From positions 54,796 through 118,795 of the forward strand of contig NZ_BAAATZ010000008.1 in NCBI RefSeq assembly GCF_039533685.1: a stretch of DNA of 64,000 bases, given 5' to 3'. The position numbers were made by a program, and so were the translations under genes. The notes beneath the pieces were generated by a model that was given only the letters and a program-made list of their open reading frames with translations, ran no database searches and was not told the origin of the DNA. The stretch is from Actinocorallia aurantiaca (lineage in GTDB: Bacteria > Actinomycetota > Actinomycetes > Streptosporangiales > Streptosporangiaceae). How positions within the stretch are numbered: position 1 is the first letter of the stretch; each line of letters starts with the position of its first letter. Of the stretch, positions 34,411 to 43,443 are shown one piece after another.

Positions 34411-35352
34411 ATGAGCACGCCCTGGGAGTCCACTCCCAGCCCATATGTCGAATTCACCCGGAACAGCTGGAAGCAGCTGAGGGAGCACACCCCCCTGACC
34501 CTCACCGAGAAGGATCTCGACGACCTCCGCGGGCTGGGCGACCCGCTCAGCATCGACGAGGTGGAGGACGTCTACCTGCCGCTCACCAGGCTGCTGAACC
34601 TGTTCTTCGCCGGTGACAGCGGCCTGCGCGACACCCTCAGCACCTTCCTGAACGAGTCGGTGCGCCCCACCCCGTTCATCATCGGGGTGGCGGGCAGCGT
34701 CGCCGTCGGCAAGTCGACGGTGGCCCGCCTGCTGCAGGCCGTCCTGGCCCGCTGGCCCGAGCACCCCCGGGTGGAGCTGGTCACCACCGACAACTTCCTC
34801 TACCCCAACGCCGAACTCGTCCGCCGCGGCCTGATGAACCGCAAGGGCTTCCCCGAGTCCTACGACCGGCGCGCCCTGCTGCGCTTCATCTCCCGGATCA
34901 AGGCCGGCGCCAAGGAGCAGACGATCCCCGTCTACTCCCACCTGGAATACGACATCCTGAAGGGCGAGCGGCAGACCGTCCACACCCCCGACATCCTCAT
35001 CCTGGAGGGGATCAACGTCCTCCAGGTCCCTCCCACGGGGTCGTTGTCGGTGTCCGACTACTTCGACTTCTCCATCTACGTCGACGCCAAGGTCGAGCAC
35101 ATCCGCCACTGGTACCTGGAGCGCTTCATGGCCCTGCGCCAGACCCGGTTCTCCGACCCCCGCTCCTACTTCCACGAACAGGCCCGCTCCCAGACGGACG
35201 AGGAGGCCACCGCCTTCGCCCGCGGCATCTGGTACGAGGTCAACGAGCGCAACCTCCGCGAGAACATCCTCCCCACCCGCGCCCGGGCCACCCTCGTCCT
35301 CCACAAGGCTCCGGACCACTCCATCCAGCGCATCCGCCTCCGCCGCATCTGA
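34411..35352 (+). CDS. coaA: Type I pantothenate kinase
   Basis: 313 residues. Walker A GVAGSVAVGKSTVARLL near 92-108, then TTDNFLYPN, RKGFPESYDRRALL and the signature ILEGINVLQ. It phosphorylates pantothenate, the first step of CoA synthesis; AcpS in the same window uses CoA. It diverges from glmS and ends at a strong hairpin before the convergent ABC cluster. Confidence 0.98.
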   Translation: MSTPWESTPSPYVEFTRNSWKQLREHTPLTLTEKDLDDLRGLGDPLSIDEVEDVYLPLTRLLNLFFAGDSGLRDTLSTFLNESVRPTPFIIGVAGSVAVGKSTVARLLQAVLARWPEHPRVELVTTDNFLYPNAELVRRGLMNRKGFPESYDRRALLRFISRIKAGAKEQTIPVYSHLEYDILKGERQTVHTPDILILEGINVLQVPPTGSLSVSDYFDFSIYVDAKVEHIRHWYLERFMALRQTRFSDPRSYFHEQARSQTDEEATAFARGIWYEVNERNLRENILPTRARATLVLHKAPDHSIQRIRLRRI

Positions 35353-35372
35353 CCGGCCGGCGGGCCGGCCGG
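35353..35372. terminator. Hairpin between convergent coaA and ABC genes
   Basis: CCGGCCGG at 35353-35360 pairs with CCGGCCGG at 35365-35372 around CGGG, starting right after the coaA stop. A longer pairing, GACCGGCC (35351-35358) with GGCCGGTC (35391-35398), is also possible. It can serve both converging units. Confidence 0.6.
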
Positions 35373-35396
35373 ACGCGGCGGAGGCCCGCGGGCCGG

Positions 35397-36113
35397 TCAG
35401 TCGGCCGAGGCGAGGGTGAGGCTACGGAGCCGGGTGGTGGCCAGGAGCAGGGATCCGGCGGTGACCAGGACCAGCAGGGCGACCGAGACCGGGAGGCTCA
35501 CCGTGGCGTTGACGGTGCTGCTGGAGGTCAGGCGGTCGAGGACGGTCAGGGACCACTGCTGGACGGACAGGACCTGGGTGCCGGGGGCGAAGTTGCCGAT
35601 GAGGCTCTCCCACACCATGGCGTAGATCAGGCCGATGGTGACGGCCTGGCGGCTGGCGACCGCCAGGGCCGTGAAGACCGCGCTGTAGGCCACGCCGCCC
35701 AGGAGGACGCCGACGGCGAACGCGACGGGCAGGTCGGAGTCCGGGCCCAGCATGATCACGCCGCCCAGCCAGACGGGCAGGGCCGCGAAGGCCGCGACCA
35801 GGACCACCGCGCAGAGGTACTTGGTGAGGATCACCGAGGTGCGGGAGATCGGCTTGGTCAGGATGTACATGATCTGGCCGTCGTCGATCTCGGGGCCGAT
35901 GACCCCGGTCCCGGCGATGAGGGCCACCAGGGGCAGCAGGACGGCCAGGCCGAACGTCCACAGGACGGACGTGCCCGTGTCCAGGCCGTCGTTCCCGCTG
36001 AGGCGCAGGGCCAGCGAGAGCAGCAGGAGGATGGCCGGCAGGAAGAACAGCAGCAGTGCGCGCCTGCGTCCCAGCATGCCGCGGAACGTGATGTAAGCGA
36101 TCGTCGTGTTCAC
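35397..36113 (-). CDS. ABC-2 type transporter permease
   Basis: 238 residues, GTG overlapping the upstream ATPase stop (GTGA). Six membrane segments; the cytoplasmic loop IDDGQIMYILTKPISRTSVILTKYL is characteristic of ABC-2 permeases. It is the last gene of a four-gene operon with two ATPases and two permeases. Substrate unknown. Confidence 0.9.
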   Translation of the reverse strand: MNTTIAYITFRGMLGRRRALLLFFLPAILLLLSLALRLSGNDGLDTGTSVLWTFGLAVLLPLVALIAGTGVIGPEIDDGQIMYILTKPISRTSVILTKYLCAVVLVAAFAALPVWLGGVIMLGPDSDLPVAFAVGVLLGGVAYSAVFTALAVASRQAVTIGLIYAMVWESLIGNFAPGTQVLSVQQWSLTVLDRLTSSSTVNATVSLPVSVALLVLVTAGSLLLATTRLRSLTLASAD

Positions 36114-37021
36114 TTTCCCACCAGGTAGCTGAAGACGCTTTCCAGGGACTCGTCGGACGGGGAGAGCTCCCACAGCCGGATCTCCGCCTTCTTCGCCAGC
36201 TGCGGGATCAGCCTGGTGAAGCGCGCGAAATCGGTGGTCTCGACCTCCAGTCCCTGGTCGGTCAGGCGGACCGCGCGGGCCGACCCGTCGGCGATGATCG
36301 CCGCGGCCAGCGCGCGGTCGTCGGAGGAGCGGAGGGCGAAGAGGTGCGGCCGGTCGGTCATCAGCCGCCGGATCTCCCGGAAGTCGCCCGAGGCGGCGTG
36401 CCGGCCGGAGACGATCACCTCGATGTGGGTGGCCAGCCGCTCGACCTCCTCCAGGATGTGGGAGCTGAACAGGATGGTGCGCCCCTCCGCGGCCATCTGC
36501 CGGATCAGGTCCATCAGCTGGAGCCGCTGGCGCGGGTCCATGCCGTTGAACGGCTCGTCCAGCAGCAGCACGGCCGGGTCGTGGACCAGCGCGGAGGCCA
36601 TCTTGATCCGCTGCTTCATGCCCTTGGAGTAGGTGCCGACCGGCCGCCCGGCCGCGTATTCCATCTCGACGCGGCCGATGGCCCTGCGGGCCGCCGCACC
36701 GGGATCGGCCAGCCCGTGCAGCTTGGCCATGGAGACGATGAACTGCTCGCCGGTCAGGAAGTCGTAGGCGCTCTCCCGCTCCGGGACCAGCCCGACGTGC
36801 CGGTACACCGACGGGTTGCGCCAGATCGGCTTCCCGTCCAGTGTCAGCCCGCCCGACGACGGCTCCAGGAACCCGCCCATCATGTGGATCAGCGTGGACT
36901 TGCCCGCGCCGTTCGGGCCGAGCAGCCCCGTGACGCCCGGGCCGACCGTCATCGTGATGCCGTTGACGGCGACCACGTTGCCGTACCAGCGGGAGACGTC
37001 CTCGATCTGGATGACGCTCAT
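36110..37021 (-). CDS. ABC transporter ATP-binding protein
   Basis: 303 residues. Walker A LGPNGAGKST near 34-43, signature YSKGMKQRIKMASAL, Walker B VLLLDEPFNGMDP and switch His in FSSHILEEVE. The C-terminal ~90 residues are the accessory domain. ATG 37021 overlaps the upstream permease stop (TGATG). It pairs with the 35397-36113 permease. Confidence 0.95.
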   Translation of the reverse strand: MSVIQIEDVSRWYGNVVAVNGITMTVGPGVTGLLGPNGAGKSTLIHMMGGFLEPSSGGLTLDGKPIWRNPSVYRHVGLVPERESAYDFLTGEQFIVSMAKLHGLADPGAAARRAIGRVEMEYAAGRPVGTYSKGMKQRIKMASALVHDPAVLLLDEPFNGMDPRQRLQLMDLIRQMAAEGRTILFSSHILEEVERLATHIEVIVSGRHAASGDFREIRRLMTDRPHLFALRSSDDRALAAAIIADGSARAVRLTDQGLEVETTDFARFTRLIPQLAKKAEIRLWELSPSDESLESVFSYLVGK

Positions 37022-37923
37022 CACGCACCCGCCTTCCGGAACCGTTTGACCAGCAGGGCCAGCGAGGACGCGACGACGAGGACGCACGCCAGCAGGAACA
37101 CCGGGCCCGAGCCGGCCGGGGGGACCGTGTCGCGGAAAGCGATCTCCTCGCCGAACAGCCGGGCCTGCACCCCGTCGACGAGTCTGAACGGGGTGAACAG
37201 GTTGAACCACCCGGCCAGGTCGTAACCGCCGGTCGAGATGGCCGCCCCCTGGGCGATCAGCACCACCACGTTGGAGATCAGGTAGACGGCCATCACCGCC
37301 GCGATCCCGAAGCCCCGCCGGGGCATGAAGGCCGCGATGAGCAGGGCGAACGACGAGAGCACCAGCGCGTACAGCAGGCAGCCCGCGAGCGCGGTGAGGT
37401 AGTCGCCGGTCTGGCCGGCCACCGACGGCACGTTCGAGGCGCCGTGGTCGATCATCGCCTGGCGCATCGCCAGGAAGCCCAGGTGCAGCAGCGTCACCGG
37501 GACGGCCATGAGCAGCAGCAGCGCGGTGACGAACGCCGCGAACTTGGCCAGGACGAAGTCCACCACCCCGACCGGCCGGGAGAAGTACAGGGGGACGGTG
37601 CGGAAGCGCTGGTCCCGGGAGGCGAGCACCGGCGCCTGCGCCGCGAGGAAGATCGCGATGACCGGCTGCAGGTAGGTCGCGTACATCGAGTAGTCGATCA
37701 GTGTCTCGGGCGTCCTGACGAACGACAGGACCGCGATGTCCCCCGCCGCGGGCAGGATCATGATCGCCAGCAGCGCGAAGGGCACGACCTTGGCCCAGCC
37801 TCCCCGGCCGAGCCCGAAGACGGACCGGAGGTTGTACTGGTACAGGGAGCGCGCCACGTGGGCGCGGCCCAGTCTCGTCCCCTCGTAGTGCCGGTAGCCG
37901 ATGTCGTGGATGGCGGTGCTCAC
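37021..37923 (-). CDS. ABC-2 type transporter permease
   Basis: 300 residues, GTG start overlapping the upstream ATPase stop by 4 bases. Six membrane segments with the conserved start HDIGYRHYEGTRLGR and ASRDQRFRTVPLYFSRPV after the second segment. It pairs with the 37920-38810 ATPase. The similar paired layout of the operon suggests a heteromeric exporter or two related ones. Confidence 0.9.
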   Translation of the reverse strand: MSTAIHDIGYRHYEGTRLGRAHVARSLYQYNLRSVFGLGRGGWAKVVPFALLAIMILPAAGDIAVLSFVRTPETLIDYSMYATYLQPVIAIFLAAQAPVLASRDQRFRTVPLYFSRPVGVVDFVLAKFAAFVTALLLLMAVPVTLLHLGFLAMRQAMIDHGASNVPSVAGQTGDYLTALAGCLLYALVLSSFALLIAAFMPRRGFGIAAVMAVYLISNVVVLIAQGAAISTGGYDLAGWFNLFTPFRLVDGVQARLFGEEIAFRDTVPPAGSGPVFLLACVLVVASSLALLVKRFRKAGA

Positions 37924-38810
37924 CGGAACACCTCCTCGATGTGGTGGCGGGCCTGTTCCAGGCGGACGAGCGCGAGGCCGAGGTCGGCGACCCCGTCGCG
38001 GATCCGGTCGTAGGTCTCCTCGCCGGCCAGGTCGACGACGAGGAAGCGCCCGTCCGGCCGGACGGAGACGCCCTGCTCGGCCAGGCGCCGTCCGAGCTCC
38101 TCCTGGCCCTCCTCGACCTCTACGAGCAGCCCTCCGCTGGCCTCGGTGTAGGCGGAGACGGCCTTGGCGCTCAGCAGCTTCCCGCCGTCGATGATCACGA
38201 CGTTGTCGCAGACCCGCTCCAGTTCGCCCAGCAGGTGGGAGGTGACCAGCACGCTGATCCCGAACTCCGTGCCGACCCGCCGGATCAGCGCGAGCATCTC
38301 GTCGCGCCCCTGCGGGTCGAGCCCGTTGGTGGGCTCGTCCAGGAAGACCAGCCGCGGGTCGTGGACGAGCGCCTGCGCGAGTTTGACCTTCTGCTTCATG
38401 CCGGTGGAGTAGCCGCCCATCGGCCGGTACCGCTCCTCGTGGAGGCCCACGTGGCGCAGCACGTCCGCGGCGCGCTCCCGGGCCGCCGTGGCGGGCAGCC
38501 CCGAGACCCTCGCCAGGTGCACGACGAACTCGGTGGCGGAGACGTCGGGGGGAAGGCAGTCGTACTCCGGCATGAACCCGACGCGTTCCCGGATCTGCGC
38601 GCCTTCGGTGGCGATGTCGTGCCCGAGCACCTCGGCCCGGCCCGACGTCGGCGGCAGCAGCCCGAGCAGGATCTTGATGAGGGTGGATTTGCCCGCGCCG
38701 TTGGCGCCGACGAGCCCGGTGACCCCGGGTTCGACGGTGAAGCTCAACGCCTCCAGCGCGGTCACCCCGGGGAACCTCATGGTGAGGTCCCGGATGGCGA
38801 GGATCGGCAT
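37920..38810 (-). CDS. ABC transporter ATP-binding protein
   Basis: 296 residues. Walker A VGANGAGKSTLIK near 33-45, signature YSTGMKQKVKLAQALVH, Walker B LVFLDEPTNGLDP and switch His in VTSHLLGELE. It opens the four-gene ABC operon and is about 40% like the second ATPase by eye, so an old duplication is likely. It follows the DUF389 gene by 10 bases on the same strand. Confidence 0.95.
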   Translation of the reverse strand: MPILAIRDLTMRFPGVTALEALSFTVEPGVTGLVGANGAGKSTLIKILLGLLPPTSGRAEVLGHDIATEGAQIRERVGFMPEYDCLPPDVSATEFVVHLARVSGLPATAARERAADVLRHVGLHEERYRPMGGYSTGMKQKVKLAQALVHDPRLVFLDEPTNGLDPQGRDEMLALIRRVGTEFGISVLVTSHLLGELERVCDNVVIIDGGKLLSAKAVSAYTEASGGLLVEVEEGQEELGRRLAEQGVSVRPDGRFLVVDLAGEETYDRIRDGVADLGLALVRLEQARHHIEEVFR

Positions 38811-38820
38811 GACGGACAGG

Positions 38821-39804
38821 TTAGAAGTCCCTCAAGCCGGAGTCATCCCCCGTGAGAGCCACGTCCGGCCCTCTTCTGGTCCTCTTCAGGAGGAGTCGGG
38901 TGCCGCACCATTGGACGAGCAGGGTCGCCACCCCGGCGACGATCATGCCCAGGACGTTGATCAGCAGCTGCAGGATCGAACCCCGCACCTCCGAGAAGTG
39001 GCCCAGCGCCAGAGCCACCGCCAGGTTGCCCGCGGCGGGGACGGTGGTCACCGAGATGAACACGCCCACCAGCGCCGAGGACTTGTCCGACGCCAGCGAC
39101 AGCACCCCCGCCGCGCCCGCCAGCACCGCCACGATGAACGACCAGCGGTCGGGCGTGTAGACGAAGCCGGTCTGCGGCCGCTCGTCCGGCAGTTCCGTGA
39201 CGTCCACGATGCCCACCAGCTCACCGGCCCAGGTGCAGACGAAGGTCACCGCGATGGCGACGGTGAAGCCGATCAGCAGGGTGCGCGCCGCCCGGCCGAT
39301 CATGGCCCAGCGGCGGAAGAGCAGGCCGTAGGAGATCGCGGCGATCGGCGCGAACTCCGGCCCGAGCACCATCGCGCCGACGATGAGGATCGCCGAGTCC
39401 AGCAGTGCGGCGATCCCGACGAGCTGGGTGGCCAGGATGAGGAAGGCCAGGAACGTCCAGGTCAGCCGGGTGCTCTCCAGCAGGTCGCGGCCGAGGCGTT
39501 CCCAGATCACCGCGTCGTCGCCGTGTCCGGGCGCGCGCCGCTGGGCCTCCTCGGCCCTCTCGGAGATCGTCAGCTCCACGTGGTCCATGGAGATGGAGCC
39601 GTGGGCGTCCAGGCCGAACCGCTTGAGGTCCTCGATGACGCCGTCCGCGGCCTCCCGTGCCACGTCGCACAGCACGAGGTCGCCGACGGGGTCCCTGGCC
39701 GCGCCGGGCAGTACGACGAGGTTGGTGACGCCGGGGTTCTCGGTGAGGCCGGCGACGACCTCGCCGGTCCGGCCGTCCGGCACGATCGACCGTAGATGGA
39801 TCAT
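38821..39804 (-). CDS. DUF389 membrane protein
   Basis: 327 residues from ATG 39804 with GGCGGA just before it. A soluble N-terminal ~100 residues is followed by a DUF389 core of about six membrane segments, containing ILIVGAMVLGPEFAPIAAISYGL, the hallmark GAM-x-L-x-P motif. Function of this family is unknown; a transport role has been suggested. TAGATT at 39854-39859 on the minus strand could be its -10. It may be cotranscribed with the ABC operon. Confidence 0.92.
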   Translation of the reverse strand: MIHLRSIVPDGRTGEVVAGLTENPGVTNLVVLPGAARDPVGDLVLCDVAREAADGVIEDLKRFGLDAHGSISMDHVELTISERAEEAQRRAPGHGDDAVIWERLGRDLLESTRLTWTFLAFLILATQLVGIAALLDSAILIVGAMVLGPEFAPIAAISYGLLFRRWAMIGRAARTLLIGFTVAIAVTFVCTWAGELVGIVDVTELPDERPQTGFVYTPDRWSFIVAVLAGAAGVLSLASDKSSALVGVFISVTTVPAAGNLAVALALGHFSEVRGSILQLLINVLGMIVAGVATLLVQWCGTRLLLKRTRRGPDVALTGDDSGLRDF

Positions 39805-39905
39805 TCCGCCATGGTGGCGGATCGGAGGGTGCCGCGGCGGCCTCTCCCCCGATAATCTAAAATCCCCCAATCTGGTCATTCTTAAGGAAAGCATTAGGAG
39901 CGGTG

Positions 39906-40571
39906 ATGTTTCGGCCCCTCGCCCTGGCGGCCAGCGCCGTCCTGGTGCTCGGCGGTTGCAGTGTCGAACTCGGCACCGACTCCCCCGACCCCTCCGCCTC
40001 CCGCTCCCCCGGCACCTCCGGCACCGACTCCAAGGGCGCGCTCGAGGACCTCGGCACGCTGAAGATCGAGGAGGAGCGGAACGGGTCGAGCTACGACCGC
40101 AAGGCGTTCGGCACCCCCTGGAAGGACGTCGACGGCAACCGCTGCGACACCCGCAACGACGTCCTCGCGCGCGACCTCGTCTCGGTGACGAAGAAGGACG
40201 ACGGCTGCATCGTCCTCAGCGGCACCCTGGAGGACGACCCCTACAGCGATGAGAAGGTCTCCTTCACCCGCTCCAGGCCCTCGGCGGTCCAGATCGACCA
40301 CATCTACCCGCTCGCCCTGGCCTGGCGGCTGGGCGCGGACGCGTGGTCCTCCGACCGGCGCGCGGAGTTCGCCAACGACCCCGTCAACCTGCTGGCCGTC
40401 TCGGGACGGCCCAACCAGCAGAAGGGCGACTCCGGGCCGGGCGAGTGGAAGCCCCCCGCCGACTACCAGTGCACCTACGCCGGCATGTTCATCACGGTCG
40501 CCAAGAAGTACGACCTGCCGGTGATCAAGGCCGACCACGCCGCCCTCGGCGATTTCCTGGAGACCTGCTGA
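39906..40571 (+). CDS. Secreted lipoprotein with HNH/DUF1524-type nuclease domain
   Basis: 221 residues; AGGAG precedes ATG 39906. Signal peptide with lipobox L-G-G-C (Cys18), then a Ser/Pro/Thr linker to about 45. The nuclease part has QIDHIYPLALAWRLGADAW and FANDPVNLLAV...NQQKGDSGP..W, the HHNN-type pattern of DUF1524/GmrSD-like HNH enzymes, with D-H as metal site. It should act on the outer face of the membrane, for example on environmental DNA. Activity not shown. Confidence 0.9.
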   Translation: MFRPLALAASAVLVLGGCSVELGTDSPDPSASRSPGTSGTDSKGALEDLGTLKIEEERNGSSYDRKAFGTPWKDVDGNRCDTRNDVLARDLVSVTKKDDGCIVLSGTLEDDPYSDEKVSFTRSRPSAVQIDHIYPLALAWRLGADAWSSDRRAEFANDPVNLLAVSGRPNQQKGDSGPGEWKPPADYQCTYAGMFITVAKKYDLPVIKADHAALGDFLETC

Positions 40572-40583
40572 CCCCGGAGCCGC

Positions 40584-40970
40584 TCAGCCGACGGCGACGC
40601 CCCGGCCGACCCGGCACCATGGACCGTTCCCGCCGCAACCGTCGTCGGCGCACCTCTTGATGGCGACGCTGAGCAGCGACAGCAGCAGCCGCACGTCGCT
40701 CTCGCCGCCCAGCCGCAGCAGCACGGACCTGCCGTCGGTCCGCGCCCTCCCCGACTCGAGGAGCACCGGGCGCAGCCGGGCGAGGCTCTTCTCGCCGAGC
40801 AGCAGCTCGGCCTCGTCGCCTCCGTGCAGGTGCGCCACCTGGCATCCGGCGGAGACCAGGGCGGCGCCCCGCCCGCAGTCCGCCTCGTGGACCGTGACGT
40901 TCGGCCACGGACGGGTGAGTGCCAGCACTCGTTGGGAGAAGGGACCTGCCGCGTTCACGCCGACGTCCAT
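40584..40970 (-). CDS. Luciferase-family (DUF5519-like) small protein
   Basis: 128 residues, ATG 40970, no clear Shine-Dalgarno. The pattern VAHLHGGDEAELLLG followed by ARLRPVLLESGR and LLLSLLSVAIKR resembles the DUF5519 luciferase-domain proteins of actinobacteria. The C-terminal 25 residues add four Cys in a basic tail (KRCADDGCGGNGPWC), unusual for this family. It is convergent with the HNH lipoprotein gene. Function unknown. Confidence 0.7.
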   Translation of the reverse strand: MDVGVNAAGPFSQRVLALTRPWPNVTVHEADCGRGAALVSAGCQVAHLHGGDEAELLLGEKSLARLRPVLLESGRARTDGRSVLLRLGGESDVRLLLSLLSVAIKRCADDGCGGNGPWCRVGRGVAVG

Positions 40971-41058
40971 GGGCTTATCGTGACCCCGTTCCCCGCCTTA
41001 CCGGAACCTTCACGGTTCGAATCGTTACGCACGGATTTCAGCGGAGAGGATGTTCGGC

Positions 41059-41325
41059 ATGGAAAGCGAAACGGACCGCGAAAAGGTCAGGACGGAACGG
41101 GCGATAGGGGCACGGGCGATAGGCGCGGAGGCGTCCGGACTGCGCGTCGGACTCGGCGCCGCGCTCGGCTCGGCGGCACTCGGCTCGCTGGCCGTCGGGG
41201 CCGTCGCCCTGGGAGCGCTGGCCATAGGCAGGCTGGCCGTCAAGAAGGCGCTCGTCGAGCACCTCCAGGCGGGCACCGTGGAGATAGCCCACCTGAAGGT
41301 CGGCAGGCTCGAGATCACCTCCTGA
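41059..41325 (+). CDS. Hypothetical Ala/Gly-rich small membrane protein
   Basis: 88 residues from ATG 41059, 9 bases after GGAGAGG; the ATG at 41050 abuts that site. A charged N-terminus (SETDREKVRTER) leads to a run of short A-x-G units (AIGARAIGAEASGLRVGLGAALGSAALG and on) to about residue 60, then KALVEHLQAGTVEIAHLKVGRLEI. The core could form one or two membrane helices or a short beta-solenoid. No homolog recognised. Confidence 0.65.
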   Translation: MESETDREKVRTERAIGARAIGAEASGLRVGLGAALGSAALGSLAVGAVALGALAIGRLAVKKALVEHLQAGTVEIAHLKVGRLEITS

Positions 41326-41337
41326 GCCGCCCCGGGC

Positions 41338-43350
41338 TCAGCCGAGCTCGACGGGCAGCGGCTCGTGGTGCAGGACGGTCAGCGAGGTCACCGCGCGGGT
41401 CAGCACCACGTACAGCCGGGCCAGGCCCTTCTCCTCGGCGGCGACGATCTCCGCGGGCTCCGCGACCACGACATGGTCGTATTCGAGTCCCTTGGCGAGG
41501 GTCGCGGGAACGAGATGGACCCGTTCGCCCGCTACGCCTTCGGCGGTGAGGACGGCGTGGTCCACGCCGTTGGCCTCCAGCGTCTTCCCCAGCTCCTCGA
41601 GCCGGTCGTCGGCGACGACGACCCCGAGGGAACCGTCCCTCGCCTGGAGCTCCAGAAGCGCCGTGACAGCCGCGTCGTGCACGTCCCTGACCTTGCGCAC
41701 CGACAAAGTCCCCGGCCCGCCCCGCAGCGACCGCGGGGCCGCCAGTTCCGGCGCGACGGACGGCAGCAGCCTCGCCGCGTAGTCCAGCACCTCACGGGGA
41801 ACCCGGAAGCCGAGCGTCAGCTCGGTCACCTCGCCCTCCTGCCCGAGGTGGACCAGCACCTCCCGCCACGTGCGCGCGGCCCAGGGCGTCGTGCCCTGGG
41901 CCAGGTCCCCCAGGACGGTCGCCGAGCCGGTCGCGCAGCGCCGTCCCAGCGCGCGCAGCTGCATCGGCGACAGGTCCTGCGCCTCGTCCACGACGAGATG
42001 CCCGAGCGAACCGGTGCGCTCGACGAGGTCGGCGAGCTCGTCGAGCAGCGCGAGGTCGGCCGGGGTCCACTTGGCCGAGCGCGCAGAACGCGGCGCCCTC
42101 CGCCACCGCAGCAGCTCCTGCTCCTCCTCGTCCAGCAGCCCCCTGGCCGCCTGCGCGAGGAACTCCGCGTCGCTGAACAGCCTGTGGAGGATCTGCTGCG
42201 GCGTCACCTTCGGCCACACCTGCTCGACGACCGCCTTGACGGCCTTGGAACGCGCGACGGCGTCGTGAACGCGGTCGTCCGGAGCCTCTCCGCGCTGCTC
42301 CATCTGCACCAGCACACGGTGCGCGAGCCGCTGCGTGAGGGTGTGGCGCCCGGCCCCGTAGCGCGTCGTCCCCCGCAGGGAGGAGACCAGCTCCCTGATC
42401 TCGTGATCGGGAATGCGGTAACGCGAACCGCCTTTGACGAACAACAGGCCCGTCTCGGGCTTGCGAAGATGCATCCACAATGCTTTCCGCAGCACTTCCG
42501 CGAGGCGTACGTCGCCTTTCAGAGCGGCGACGGAAAGTGCTTCCGTTCCCGTCGGGATCCCGAGGAGGTCGTCCACGGTCGCCTGGTCGACCCGCACTTC
42601 TCCCAGCGCGGGCAGCACGCTGGCGATATACGAGAGGAATGCCCGGTTGGGTCCGACGATGAGCACCCCCGCGCGACTCAGCCGCTCCCGGTGGGCGAAC
42701 AGCAGGTAGGCCGCCCGGTGCAGCCCCACCGCGGTCTTCCCCGTGCCCGGAGCCCCCTGGACGCACACCGTCTCCGACAGCTCCGCCCGCACGATGACGT
42801 CCTGCTCCGGCTGGATCGTCGCGACGATGTCGCGCATCGGCCCGGTGCGCGGCCGCTCGATCTCCTCGGTCAGCAGCCGGGACGGCCCGAGCTCCCGCCC
42901 GTCCAGCGGCTCGTCCTCGAAGCCCGTCAGCTCCCCGCGGTCGAAACCGAACCGCCGGCGCCGCGCCACTCCCATCGGATCCCGGGGCCCCGCCCGGTAG
43001 AACGCCCGCGACACCGGCGCCCGCCAGTCCAGGACGAGCGCCAGCCCCTCCTCGTCGTGCACGTGCCGCCGCCCGACGTGGACCGTCTCGGGCAGCTCCG
43101 CGCCGAGATCGCTTCGGTGGTCGAGCCGGCCGAAGAACAGCGGCGTGTCCGGGTGGTCCGCGAGCGCCCTGACCCGCTGGTCCAGCAGCGACTCCAGCAC
43201 CTGCCTGGACACCCAGTCGCCCGCCGCGTCGGCCGACAGCGACTCCGCGTGCTCGCGCATCCCGCGAAGCGCCTCACGCGCCTTCCCGAGATGGGCGCGC
43301 TCCGCCTCCAGCGTCTCCAGAGTCTTCGGTACGTCGGCTTCCCCGGGCAT
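41338..43350 (-). CDS. helR: HelD/HelR-type RNA polymerase recycling motor ATPase (UvrD-like)
   Basis: 670 residues. An N-terminal coiled coil (about 8-65) precedes the split SF1 ATPase: Walker A GAPGTGKT at 199-206, Walker B VVDEAQDLSPMQL, LTLGFRVPREVLDYA and a final TRAV-x-LTVLHHEPLP. Length and the N-terminal arm fit the HelD/HelR class that removes RNA polymerase from DNA and, for HelR, protects from rifampicin. HelR versus HelD cannot be settled by eye. TAGGCT at 43387-43392 is a likely -10; GGAG precedes the ATG. Confidence 0.85.
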   Translation of the reverse strand: MPGEADVPKTLETLEAERAHLGKAREALRGMREHAESLSADAAGDWVSRQVLESLLDQRVRALADHPDTPLFFGRLDHRSDLGAELPETVHVGRRHVHDEEGLALVLDWRAPVSRAFYRAGPRDPMGVARRRRFGFDRGELTGFEDEPLDGRELGPSRLLTEEIERPRTGPMRDIVATIQPEQDVIVRAELSETVCVQGAPGTGKTAVGLHRAAYLLFAHRERLSRAGVLIVGPNRAFLSYIASVLPALGEVRVDQATVDDLLGIPTGTEALSVAALKGDVRLAEVLRKALWMHLRKPETGLLFVKGGSRYRIPDHEIRELVSSLRGTTRYGAGRHTLTQRLAHRVLVQMEQRGEAPDDRVHDAVARSKAVKAVVEQVWPKVTPQQILHRLFSDAEFLAQAARGLLDEEEQELLRWRRAPRSARSAKWTPADLALLDELADLVERTGSLGHLVVDEAQDLSPMQLRALGRRCATGSATVLGDLAQGTTPWAARTWREVLVHLGQEGEVTELTLGFRVPREVLDYAARLLPSVAPELAAPRSLRGGPGTLSVRKVRDVHDAAVTALLELQARDGSLGVVVADDRLEELGKTLEANGVDHAVLTAEGVAGERVHLVPATLAKGLEYDHVVVAEPAEIVAAEEKGLARLYVVLTRAVTSLTVLHHEPLPVELG

Positions 43351-43443
43351 GCGTCGGCTCTCCTTCGAAAGATGGGCGAACCCACCAGCCTAGTGAAACC
43401 GCGCGCCTGTCCGAAACCGAATATCCGAGCCCGGGGAGAGCCG

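Noticed and set aside
43351..43443. Rifamycin-associated element before the HelD/HelR gene
   Set aside because: No long GC-rich dyad of the expected type is present in this spacer.
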